Assembly (NCBI GenBank): GCA_944321945.1
Contig: CALUNE010000002.1
Span: 62,001-126,000, forward strand
Length of the DNA stretch: 64,000 nucleotides
Origin: an uncultured Alistipes sp.
Lineage (GTDB): Bacteria > Bacteroidota > Bacteroidia > Bacteroidales > Rikenellaceae
Reading direction: 5' to 3'
A program made the position numbers and the translations under genes. Positions 24,560 through 32,355 of this stretch are shown one piece after another. Each line of letters opens with the position of its first letter. Positions within the stretch are counted from its first letter, which is position 1. The notes under the pieces were generated by a model. The model worked only from the letters and a program-made list of their open reading frames with translations. It was not told the origin of the DNA and did no database searches.

Positions 24560-25162
24560 ATGTTGGTGAAGATTTACGAACAGAACCCTTCGGAGAAGGA
24601 GTTGAAGCGGGTCGTGGAGGCCCTGCAGCACGATGGAATCGTGATTTATCCCACCGACAGCGTCTATGCGTTCGGGTGTTCGCTGCGTTCGGCGAAGGCT
24701 ATCGAACGTCTGCGCCGTCTGCGCGGGCGCAGCGATGCACCGCTGACCGTGGTCTTCGACAACCTGGCCCGGGCGGCCGAATACTGCCGGGTGGACAATG
24801 CGGCGTTCCGGATTCTGAAGCGTAATCTTCCGGGTCCGTTCACCTTCATCCTGCCGGCCTCGTCGCGCGTGCCGGACAAGGCGCTGGAGCGTCGCCGCAC
24901 GATCGGCATCCGCATTCCGGCGCATGCCGTGGCGCGGGCGGTGGTCGAGGCGCTGGGGTGCCCGATGATCACCGCATCGGTCAAGGACGACGACGAGGTG
25001 GTGGAGTACACGACCGATCCCGAACTGATCGAGGAGCGTTACGGGCGTGAAGTGGCGCTGGTCATCGACGGCGGCATGGGGGATAACGTCCCCACGACGA
25101 TCGTCGATCTGACGGGTGACGAGCCCGAGGTCCTGCGTGAAGGCAAGGGGGACCTCCAGTAG
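24560..25162 (+). CDS. yciO: Sua5/YciO/YrdC-family protein, YciO type
   Basis: A 200-residue YrdC-fold protein. YPTDSVYAFGCSL, PGPFTFILPASSRVP, RRTIGIRIP and VPTTIVDLTGDEP follow E. coli YciO along its whole length. The YrdC relatives make threonylcarbamoyl-AMP for the t6A tRNA modification; YciO-type proteins have weaker or uncertain activity. The KxR RNA/ATP-binding signature of TsaC is replaced by RLRGRSDAP, and the SAN motif by TASVKDD. Whether it is the only family member in the genome, and hence the real t6A enzyme, cannot be seen here. Confidence 0.85.
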   Translation: MLVKIYEQNPSEKELKRVVEALQHDGIVIYPTDSVYAFGCSLRSAKAIERLRRLRGRSDAPLTVVFDNLARAAEYCRVDNAAFRILKRNLPGPFTFILPASSRVPDKALERRRTIGIRIPAHAVARAVVEALGCPMITASVKDDDEVVEYTTDPELIEERYGREVALVIDGGMGDNVPTTIVDLTGDEPEVLREGKGDLQ

Positions 25163-25169
25163 CCCGGGT

Positions 25170-25349
25170 CGGAGCCGGGGGCGAAGAAAAAAGGACCGCT
25201 GAAGCCGGCGGGGCGGTCGGACCGGGACCGCCGGAGGCGAAGGTGTTGCGGGAACGAAAGTCGGAGCCCGAGGCCTGCAAACGAGAGATCGAAGCCAGCG
25301 GGGCGGTAGGAGAATTGGCCCCGGACACGGTCGGAAAAACCCCGCTCCG
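25170..25349. repeat. Diverged 90-bp tandem duplication
   Basis: TCGGAGCC(G/C)G at 25171 recurs at 25261, and GAAGCCGGCGGGGCGGT at 25201 recurs with one change at 25291, both exactly 90 bp apart. The copies have diverged in between. The array fills the 216-bp spacer before the DUF4199 gene. Confidence 0.7.
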
Positions 25350-25378
25350 GAATGGAGAACAAATGAAATAATATAAAT

Positions 25379-25954
25379 ATGGAAAAGACGAACTTCTGGA
25401 ACGATGCCGCACGCTATGGGGTCATCATGGCTCTGGTGGCAATCGTTTTCGATACGTTGGGCTTCTATACGCAGCACGCACTGGTGTCGCTGATGTCGCT
25501 GCTGCTGTTCCTGTTGCTGCTGACGTGGTTCATGAAGATCCGCGTCTCGCAGTACGGCGCCAACGGCTACGGCTATGGCAAGTGCCTGGGCTTCATGGTC
25601 GGGGTGATGCTCTGTGCCGGTTTCATCGAGGGGGCCTACATGAGTGCGGCCGCCAACTGGCTCTTTGCCGCCAAGTACGATGCCATGATGAGCCAGCAGA
25701 TCGGCCTGCTCGAAAATACGGGGCTCTATACGGACGATCAACTGACGCTGATGGCCCGCTGGCTGCGTTCGCCGCTGTGGCTGATCTTCGGTTCGATGGT
25801 GGGTTCGGCCATCAAGGGGGCCTTTTTCGGACTGTTCATCGCGGCCTACACGCGTCGTGAGCCGCAGCCCTTCGTACAGGGAGCCGACTCCGCCCGTCCC
25901 GGCAACGACGGGTCGACGGATTCCGACCCGGACGACAATACCAGACACGAATAA
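25379..25954 (+). CDS. DUF4199 membrane protein
   Basis: A 191-residue inner-membrane protein with four hydrophobic helices (about 12-32, 34-52, 70-90, 136-156) and the YGYGKCLGFMVGV segment typical of DUF4199. The function of the family is unknown. The stop overlaps the start of the glycosyltransferase gene by one base, so the two are translationally linked, and a role in the same lipid-linked glycan pathway is plausible. Confidence 0.85.
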   Translation: MEKTNFWNDAARYGVIMALVAIVFDTLGFYTQHALVSLMSLLLFLLLLTWFMKIRVSQYGANGYGYGKCLGFMVGVMLCAGFIEGAYMSAAANWLFAAKYDAMMSQQIGLLENTGLYTDDQLTLMARWLRSPLWLIFGSMVGSAIKGAFFGLFIAAYTRREPQPFVQGADSARPGNDGSTDSDPDDNTRHE

Positions 25955-26910
25955 TGGACAAGCTGGATATCTCGGTCGTCGTTCCGCTCTATAACGAGGA
26001 GGAGTCGCTGCCCGAACTGGCGGCGTGGATCGATCGCGTGGCGCGCGAAAACAAGCTCTCCTACGAACTGATCTTTGTCGACGACGGTTCGTCGGACCAT
26101 TCGTGGGAGGTGGTCGAACGGCTCAAGCAGCGATATCCGGCCATCCGGGGCATCAGTTTCGGCCGCAACTACGGCAAGTCGGCCGCCTTGTACTGCGGAT
26201 TTGCCGCCGCCCAGGGGGAGGTGGTCTTCACGATGGACGCCGACCTGCAGGATTCGCCCGACGAAATCCCGGCCCTGCGGCGGATGATTCTCGAGGAGGG
26301 TTACGACCTGGTCTCGGGGTGGAAAAAGAAACGCTACGATCCGATCGGCAAACGCTGGCCGAGCAAATTCTTCAACTGGACGGCCCGTCGGGCCTCGGGC
26401 ATCCGGCTCCACGACTTCAACTGCGGGCTGAAGGCCTATCGCCGCAAGGTGGTCAAATCGATCGAGGTCTACGGCGAGATGCACCGTTTCATCCCGATTC
26501 TGGCACGTCAGGCGGGCTTCCGCCGCATCGGCGAAAAGGTCGTCGAGCACCACGCCCGCAAGTACGGACATTCGAAATTCGGCCTCGAACGCACCGTGAA
26601 GGGTTATCTGGACCTGATTTCGGTCATGTTCATGACCCATTTCGGACGTTCGCCGATGTACTTTTTCGGCAGTCTGGGGACGCTGATGTTCCTGTTGGGC
26701 GGCGGGACGACCTGCTGGCTGATCGGCGAAAAACTCTGGAAGCAGTTTCATGGACTTCCGCTGCGTGCCGTGACCGACCAGCCGCTGTTCTATCTGGCCA
26801 TTCTGGCCGTGATCCTGGGCGTACAGCTCTTCCTGGCCGGCTTCCTCGGCGAGCTGATCAACCGCAACTCCACGGATCGCAACAAATACCTGATCGACAA
26901 AACTATCTGA
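25954..26910 (+). CDS. GT2 glycosyltransferase, polyprenyl-phosphate sugar synthase type
   Basis: A 318-residue GtrB/DPM1-like enzyme that likely moves a sugar from a nucleotide donor onto undecaprenyl phosphate at the cytoplasmic face. The GT2 domain has VVPLYNEEESL, FVDDGSSD, the DADLQD metal-binding motif and the KYGHSKFGLERTVKGYLDL acceptor-side segment. Two C-terminal membrane helices follow (about 228-250, 268-292). It sits between DUF4199 and DUF4293 membrane proteins on the same strand with overlaps or gaps below 5 bp. Confidence 0.92.
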   Translation: MDKLDISVVVPLYNEEESLPELAAWIDRVARENKLSYELIFVDDGSSDHSWEVVERLKQRYPAIRGISFGRNYGKSAALYCGFAAAQGEVVFTMDADLQDSPDEIPALRRMILEEGYDLVSGWKKKRYDPIGKRWPSKFFNWTARRASGIRLHDFNCGLKAYRRKVVKSIEVYGEMHRFIPILARQAGFRRIGEKVVEHHARKYGHSKFGLERTVKGYLDLISVMFMTHFGRSPMYFFGSLGTLMFLLGGGTTCWLIGEKLWKQFHGLPLRAVTDQPLFYLAILAVILGVQLFLAGFLGELINRNSTDRNKYLIDKTI

Positions 26911-26914
26911 TGCA

Positions 26915-27379
26915 ATGATACAACGAATTCAAACGCTTTATCTGTTGATTGTTACGGCATTGATGGCCGTCGTTCTTTTCACGCGTCTGGCGTGGTTCGC
27001 CGGCTCCGGCGAGGAGTTCGGTCTCTATGCCTTTGCGCTGAAGGGTGCCGACGGCGAGATGCTCCACTCGACGATCTATCTGGGCATTCTGCTGGCATTG
27101 TCGGCACTGCTGCCGCTGGTGACGATCTTCCTCTACAAGCGTCGGATGCTTCAGATCCGGCTGTGTGTGGTGGAGATGGTCTTTCTGGTCGGGAGCGCGA
27201 TCATGGAGGGGATCTATTATTATCTGGGCTGCCGGGCAGTCTCCTCGCTGGAGATGCATGCACAGGGTTTGTGTGCTCCGATTGCCCTGCCGATCGTGGG
27301 TCTGCTGTTTGCGTGGCTGGCTGTCCGGGCGATTTTCCGCGACGAATTGCTGGTTCGGAGTGTCGACCGGATTCGATAA
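26915..27379 (+). CDS. DUF4293 membrane protein
   Basis: A 154-residue inner-membrane protein with four helices (about 7-27, 54-74, 82-100, 121-143), starting MIQRIQTLYLLI as in the Bacteroidota-specific DUF4293 family. It follows the glycosyltransferase after 4 bp. No function is known. Confidence 0.88.
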   Translation: MIQRIQTLYLLIVTALMAVVLFTRLAWFAGSGEEFGLYAFALKGADGEMLHSTIYLGILLALSALLPLVTIFLYKRRMLQIRLCVVEMVFLVGSAIMEGIYYYLGCRAVSSLEMHAQGLCAPIALPIVGLLFAWLAVRAIFRDELLVRSVDRIR

Positions 27380-27424
27380 ATTGTTCCAAAGGCCCCGAAT
27401 CATATTAAAAGATTGTTACAAATT

Positions 27425-27455
27425 TTTGCAGATTCGGGAAATAATTTTAACTTTG
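27425..27455 (+). promoter_or_regulatory. Promoter of the putative nucleic-acid scavenging locus
   Basis: TTTG (27425-27428), a 19-bp spacer and TAACTTTG (27448-27455) match the consensus. The leader to the ATG at 27545 would be about 82 nt and very A+T-rich, unlike the short leaders elsewhere in this window. Confidence 0.75.
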
Positions 27456-27544
27456 GGGCGTAATATTTATATTATGTACGCCAAATTTTAAAAAAATAAA
27501 ATAATATCTTGGCTACAGTTTCTATTTTTACTAAACAAACCATT

Positions 27545-29890
27545 ATGAAAAGAGTGAATTTCTGGAAGACATTGTTCCTCTCGGCATTGACCGTTGCGGC
27601 CTTTACGGGATGTTCGAACGATGATTCGGATGAAGGCGGCGTGATGCCGTCGATCACGGTGAACGGACAGAGCTCGACGACGCTTGCCATCGGCCTCGAA
27701 GGAGGTAAGACGGAGGCTGTCGAGATCGTATCGTCGGGCGCCTGGACGCTGAAAGTCGAAGGCGAGAACGGTGCAGCCGTTTCCGAATGCGTACCCACCC
27801 CGGCTTCGGGAAATGGCGGGACCACGTCGGTGACATTCGACCTGTCCAAGGCTACGGCAGCCCGCAGCTACAAGGTGACGGTGACTACGTCGGGCACGAT
27901 CCCGGGCGTAGGCATTACGGCCGACGTTTCGGCTACGATCAAGATCGAGCAGACCGACAGCTACGTACCGACGACCGACGCACTCTACTCGGAGAACTGC
28001 GGTACGACGGTCGAGAAGGTGCCCGGATCTGACGGGAATAACTATTGGCCTAATGCAGATGCCTTTACGGGGTGGACGCGCGGCGGAACGCTTGATCAGG
28101 CGGGTGTGACCTACGGTGGCAATAAGGCCTCGGTTCGCAACAGCGGCAAGGATTACGATCCGACCGATGACGAAAAGGCTGAGGTTTCGGGTTATCCGTA
28201 TGCCTACATCAACGGTTCGCAGGGGCTGGACATCAGCAATATCAACGTGGGTTCGAACACGAATTTCACCTTCACCTTTACGGCGCTGAACACTACCAAG
28301 ACGCTGGAAACCTCTCCCTACACGCCGACGTTCGGCGATGTTACGGCATCGACGCTGAAGTTCTCGGTAAATCCCGACGGCACGGCATGGATGCCTGTCG
28401 AGATCACGACCAAAAAACTCGGTACGGGTTCGTGGTACCTCTGCACGGCAATGTTCAAGCTGCCTGCCGGTGTTTCGACGGACAAGATTTCGGTGCGTTT
28501 TGACTCCTATTCGGGTGGTGCATCGCTGCGTCTGGACGACTTCAAACTCTACGAGGGTGGCGACGGTACCGAACTGGCACCGGAAGTTCCTACTTCGGGA
28601 ACCATTTCGCAGATTACCGAGCCGGGAACCTATGAGCTCTCGAACGTAACGGTAGTCAACCGCAGCGATATTGCCACGATCGTGGCCGATGCTACGGGCT
28701 ACATGATGATCTACGGCAATAACGAACTGAAGGTCGGCGACAAGGTGAACGTGGCTGGCCCCGTGACGATCTATCAGACGAACCCGCTGCAGTTCAATAC
28801 GAGTACGACGACCACCCTCGAGGTCGTATCTTCGGGCAGCAGCTGGGACTACACCTTCACCGAGTATTCGGTAGACGATGTTCGTGCCTACTTCAACGAC
28901 ATCAAGTGCATTCCGATTCAGCTGGCCGGAACGATCGTTGAGGATGGCAAGTTCTATAATCTGGAGTTCGCCGGTGAAAGCAACCTGCAGGGTTCGATCC
29001 AGTATTATACGCCCGACGCTTCGGTTCTGAACGTCCCGGTACTGGTCAAGGGTTATGCCGTAGGTCAGTCGAAGTCGGGCAGCATCGAGCGTATCAAGAT
29101 CTTCCCGTACGAGATTACGGTGAACTCGACGACGCCGTATATTTCGGCAACGGCACCCGCTACATTCTCGGCTGACGGTGAGACCATTGAGGTCTCCTAT
29201 ACGGCTGGCAATCTGGGCTCGAACCAGGTATATGCCAAGTTGGAGAACAACGAGGCCGGTCAGTTCTCGGTTGGAGAGGTAAAGGACGGCAAGGTGTCCG
29301 TTACGGCCAAGGCCAACGAGGGTGCAGTCTGCCAGGCTACGCTGGTTCTTTATGTTGCAGCATCGGAAGGCGGAGAGGCTCTTGCCCAGACGTCCGTGAC
29401 GCTGAAGCAGTCGGCCAAGCAGACCGGTGACGATACGAGAGGAACGTATGAGTCTATGTCGATATTCGTTCCGACCAGTGGCTCGACGACCTCCAATCCT
29501 GCCATTCTGGGTAACATGACGGTTAATGAAAAGCCGTGCTCTGGTTTCAAACTCGGAACAGGTTCCAAGACCGGAACGTTCACCTCTGCAGCTTTGGGCG
29601 TCAGCGGATCCAAGAAGCTGGCCTTCTATGCAGTCGGATGGAGTGGAAAGAATGATACGCCGTTGACTATTACGGTTGAGAATGGTGGTAGTGCTAATAT
29701 CACGTCGTTCTCATTGACCGGATACGAAGCCATATCGGGCAATCCTCCTTTCAAAGGTTTGACTCCGTCGGATGATACGGACTACTTCATTGTCGAGCTG
29801 TCGGATTTGACTCCCTCGTCGACTATTACTTTCCAAACGACTGAAGCATCGAAAGGGCGTGCCGTAGTATTTGGCATCCAGTTGTTCTAA
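27545..29890 (+). CDS. Large multi-domain surface lipoprotein with OB-fold-like domain
   Basis: A 781-residue lipoprotein: signal peptide with lipobox AFTGC (Cys23) followed by the acidic SNDDSDEGG stretch that marks surface export in Bacteroidota. It then has a BACON-like beta domain (about 35-135), a jelly-roll-like domain (about 145-335), an OB-fold-like domain of the kind fused to extracellular nucleases (TYELSNVTVVNRSD to about 520), a second BACON-like domain (about 530-630) and a C-terminal beta domain. No catalytic motif is seen, so it is probably a binding protein. The ATG at 27545 is preferred because it starts the signal peptide. It has its own promoter and a hairpin terminator, and precedes the nuclease gene. 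Confidence 0.75.
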   Translation: MKRVNFWKTLFLSALTVAAFTGCSNDDSDEGGVMPSITVNGQSSTTLAIGLEGGKTEAVEIVSSGAWTLKVEGENGAAVSECVPTPASGNGGTTSVTFDLSKATAARSYKVTVTTSGTIPGVGITADVSATIKIEQTDSYVPTTDALYSENCGTTVEKVPGSDGNNYWPNADAFTGWTRGGTLDQAGVTYGGNKASVRNSGKDYDPTDDEKAEVSGYPYAYINGSQGLDISNINVGSNTNFTFTFTALNTTKTLETSPYTPTFGDVTASTLKFSVNPDGTAWMPVEITTKKLGTGSWYLCTAMFKLPAGVSTDKISVRFDSYSGGASLRLDDFKLYEGGDGTELAPEVPTSGTISQITEPGTYELSNVTVVNRSDIATIVADATGYMMIYGNNELKVGDKVNVAGPVTIYQTNPLQFNTSTTTTLEVVSSGSSWDYTFTEYSVDDVRAYFNDIKCIPIQLAGTIVEDGKFYNLEFAGESNLQGSIQYYTPDASVLNVPVLVKGYAVGQSKSGSIERIKIFPYEITVNSTTPYISATAPATFSADGETIEVSYTAGNLGSNQVYAKLENNEAGQFSVGEVKDGKVSVTAKANEGAVCQATLVLYVAASEGGEALAQTSVTLKQSAKQTGDDTRGTYESMSIFVPTSGSTTSNPAILGNMTVNEKPCSGFKLGTGSKTGTFTSAALGVSGSKKLAFYAVGWSGKNDTPLTITVENGGSANITSFSLTGYEAISGNPPFKGLTPSDDTDYFIVELSDLTPSSTITFQTTEASKGRAVVFGIQLF

Positions 29891-29919
29891 CAGCAGTCGA
29901 GGAAACCGACTTATAAACC

Positions 29920-29966
29920 AACCACTCTTGGCGGGGTATTTACGGATGCCCCGTCAAGAGTTTGGT
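29920..29966 (+). terminator. Hairpin between the OB-fold lipoprotein and nuclease genes
   Basis: The arms ACTCTTGGCGGGG and CCCCGTCAAGAGT pair with one mismatch around a 12-nt loop, and a T-rich TTTGGTTTCT follows. It may end most transcripts of the first gene or set its level relative to the genes downstream. Confidence 0.7.
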
Positions 29967-30013
29967 TTCTAAAAACCGATCCCCGAAATCCTTATTCCCA
30001 CCTTTGTCTTTTG

Positions 30014-31261
30014 ATGTTGTCTGATTTTTTCAAGAAGACAGGCTTGCTTGGCGTGATGCTCTGCGCAATGCTTGTCCTTTTCTCGGGATGCAGCAAGGAC
30101 GAGGACGCTACTCCCTCTTCCGCGTCACTCGCCGCTTCGACCGTGAATTGTAACGATACTTCGAACCGAATCATCACGCGCGGGGCGGTCGGTACCGCCT
30201 TTGCCGCCACGATCTCCTTTGCCGACGGCGTGAAGTGGTGTGCGTTCGAATCCAATACCACGGTGGCTTCCGGCGTCGTGGGGCAGGATCTGCCCCTTAC
30301 CCTCGAGGAGAATACCTCGAACCAGTACCGCACGGCCGAAATCACCGTAACCTTTGCCAATGGTTATTCCACCGTCCTGCAGATGTGGCAGATGCCTGCA
30401 GCCTCCGCGTCGGAGCAGAATTACCGGCGCTCTTGGGGCGAACAGCCCGCCTATCGTCAGGGCAGCAACTATATCTACAAAACCTACCATACGACACTCA
30501 CCGCCACGAACAAATATCTTACGGGGGGTGTGCGCCGCAACTACTCGATCTGTTTCGATCCGGCAAACCGCGTGTCGCTGTGGGTGGCCTATCCGTTGCA
30601 CGGTTGCTACACGACGCCCTATGCCGGGCGTTCGAACGCCTGGTCGTACGATCCCAATACGCAGCAGCCCGTGATCGAGCAGTCCCAGCAAGCCAATATC
30701 GTCTCGACCTATGGCACGGGTGATGCCCGCGGCCACCAGTGCCCCTCGGCCGACCGCTACAACACGACGGCCACCAACGAGATGACCTTCTACGCCACGA
30801 ACATCATGCCGCAGAACTACGATTTCAACAGCGGCAGTTGGGCGACTCTCGAAGGGCTGATCCGCAACTGGGCACCGACGAGTGTCACCACGATGCGCTA
30901 CGATACGCTCTTCGTCGTGACGGGGGCCCACCTTTCGGGCCGGACGATCACCGACCGCAGCGGGAAAAAGGTCGGCTATCCGTCGAAATGCTGGAAGGTG
31001 CTCCTCAAACAGAAGCGCGGACTGAACGAAAACCGCCAGATCTGGGAGTTCTCGGCCGACGAGTTGCAGGCCATCGGCTTCATCTTCGACAATGCGTCGT
31101 CGAGCGCCGACCAGAAGCTGCTCGATGCGGCCTGTTCGGTCGAGGAGGTCGAACGCCTGACGGGTTTCACGTTCTTCGACAACCTCGATCCCGCGGTGGC
31201 GGCCGAGGTCAAGAGCCGCCAGCCCGACGCGACGCTGTGGCCCGGACTGGCCATCAACTGA
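30014..31261 (+). CDS. DNA/RNA non-specific endonuclease (NUC family) lipoprotein
   Basis: A 415-residue protein with lipobox LFSGC (Cys26) and acidic SKDEDATP after it, suggesting surface display. Residues about 30-125 form a beta domain; the NUC nuclease domain follows (about 130-380). The active-site motif is ARGHQCPSADRY with catalytic His241, where the family usually has DRGH; the metal-binding Asn is in FYATNIMPQN. Such enzymes cut single- and double-stranded DNA and RNA with Mg2+. The ATG at 30014 is preceded by an in-frame TTG. Context (EEP nuclease and TonB receptor downstream) supports nucleic acid uptake. Confidence 0.88.
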   Translation: MLSDFFKKTGLLGVMLCAMLVLFSGCSKDEDATPSSASLAASTVNCNDTSNRIITRGAVGTAFAATISFADGVKWCAFESNTTVASGVVGQDLPLTLEENTSNQYRTAEITVTFANGYSTVLQMWQMPAASASEQNYRRSWGEQPAYRQGSNYIYKTYHTTLTATNKYLTGGVRRNYSICFDPANRVSLWVAYPLHGCYTTPYAGRSNAWSYDPNTQQPVIEQSQQANIVSTYGTGDARGHQCPSADRYNTTATNEMTFYATNIMPQNYDFNSGSWATLEGLIRNWAPTSVTTMRYDTLFVVTGAHLSGRTITDRSGKKVGYPSKCWKVLLKQKRGLNENRQIWEFSADELQAIGFIFDNASSSADQKLLDAACSVEEVERLTGFTFFDNLDPAVAAEVKSRQPDATLWPGLAIN

Positions 31262-31302
31262 CAGACCTATAAGCTACAAAGTTTACTTAACTGCACAACC
31301 TT

Positions 31303-32337
31303 ATGAAGAAAATCCTTTTGACAGGACTGTTTGCCGCGCTGATCGTCGTGGCGTGCTTTGCGCAGAAGCCCTATAAAGTGGTCTTCTACAACTTCGAGAA
31401 CCTGTTCGACACGATCAACGATCCCGGTGTGAACGACGAGGAGTTCACGCCCGAAGGCCCCAAACAGTGGAATACGACCAAGTACGAGAAGAAACTCGGC
31501 AATCTGGATCGCGTGCTGTTCGACATTGCGGCCGAGGACAAGGATTTCCCGGTGGTGATCGGCGTTTCGGAGATCGAGAACCGTTCGGTGATGGAGGATG
31601 TCATCGCCCAGCCCAAACTGGCCCATGGCAACTACCGCATCGTGCATTACGATTCGCCCGATGCGCGCGGCGTGGATGTGGCGTTCTTCTACCGTCCGGA
31701 TGTCTTCAAGCTGGAGGGAAGCGCCCCGCACCGCTTCGTGATGCCGGGGATGCCCGATTTCAAGACGCGCGATTTCGTGACGATGTGGGGCACGATCGAG
31801 GGCGAACCGTTCTTCTTCGTGGTCAACCACTGGCCGTCGCGTCTGGGCGGCAAGGAGGCTTCGTCGCCCAAGCGTGAGGAGGCTGCCCGTCAGGTGAAGC
31901 ACATCATCGATTCGGTCATGGCGAAGAATCCCGCCACGAAGGTGGTGGTGATGGGCGACCTGAACGACGATGCCACGGACCGCAGCGTGGTCGAGTGCCT
32001 GCAGGCCAAGGGCAAGATCAAGGAGGTCCACAAGGGCGAGATGTTCAATCCGTTCATCGCGCTGCTGAAGGCCGGTTACGGCACGCTGGCCTATCGCGAC
32101 GAGTGGAACCTGTTCGACAATATCATCGTATCGGAGAATCTGGCTACGGGCTCGACCGGACGGTTGAAGATTCTGCCCGTTCACGGGTCGAAATTCTACG
32201 GCGGGATCTTCCGTCGGCCCTACATGCTGCAGAAGGAGGGTCAGTACAAGGGCTATCCGCTGCGTACGTTCGTCGGAAACGACTTCCAGGGAGGCTTCAG
32301 CGACCACTTCCCCGTCTATATCTACATCGGCAAATAA
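31303..32337 (+). CDS. Endonuclease/exonuclease/phosphatase-family exported hydrolase
   Basis: A 344-residue exported EEP-fold enzyme. The family motifs are all present: FYNFENLFDT, VIGVSEIENR with the metal-binding Glu, VNHWPSR, VVVMGDLNDD and FSDHFPV with the catalytic His. The N-terminus (VVACFAQ) fits either signal peptidase cleavage after Ala or lipidation at Cys18. It starts 41 bp after the NUC gene and ends 18 bp before the TonB receptor, so it is in one operon with them. It probably cleaves nucleotides or oligonucleotides made by the NUC enzyme. Confidence 0.88.
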   Translation: MKKILLTGLFAALIVVACFAQKPYKVVFYNFENLFDTINDPGVNDEEFTPEGPKQWNTTKYEKKLGNLDRVLFDIAAEDKDFPVVIGVSEIENRSVMEDVIAQPKLAHGNYRIVHYDSPDARGVDVAFFYRPDVFKLEGSAPHRFVMPGMPDFKTRDFVTMWGTIEGEPFFFVVNHWPSRLGGKEASSPKREEAARQVKHIIDSVMAKNPATKVVVMGDLNDDATDRSVVECLQAKGKIKEVHKGEMFNPFIALLKAGYGTLAYRDEWNLFDNIIVSENLATGSTGRLKILPVHGSKFYGGIFRRPYMLQKEGQYKGYPLRTFVGNDFQGGFSDHFPVYIYIGK

Positions 32338-32355
32338 CACGCTAACAATAATTGT

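Noticed and set aside
22937-25948. A 1003-residue minus-strand open frame across ffs, mltG, yciO and DUF4199
   Set aside because: It crosses an RNA gene, terminators, promoters and three well-supported plus-strand genes; composition is that of an antisense shadow.
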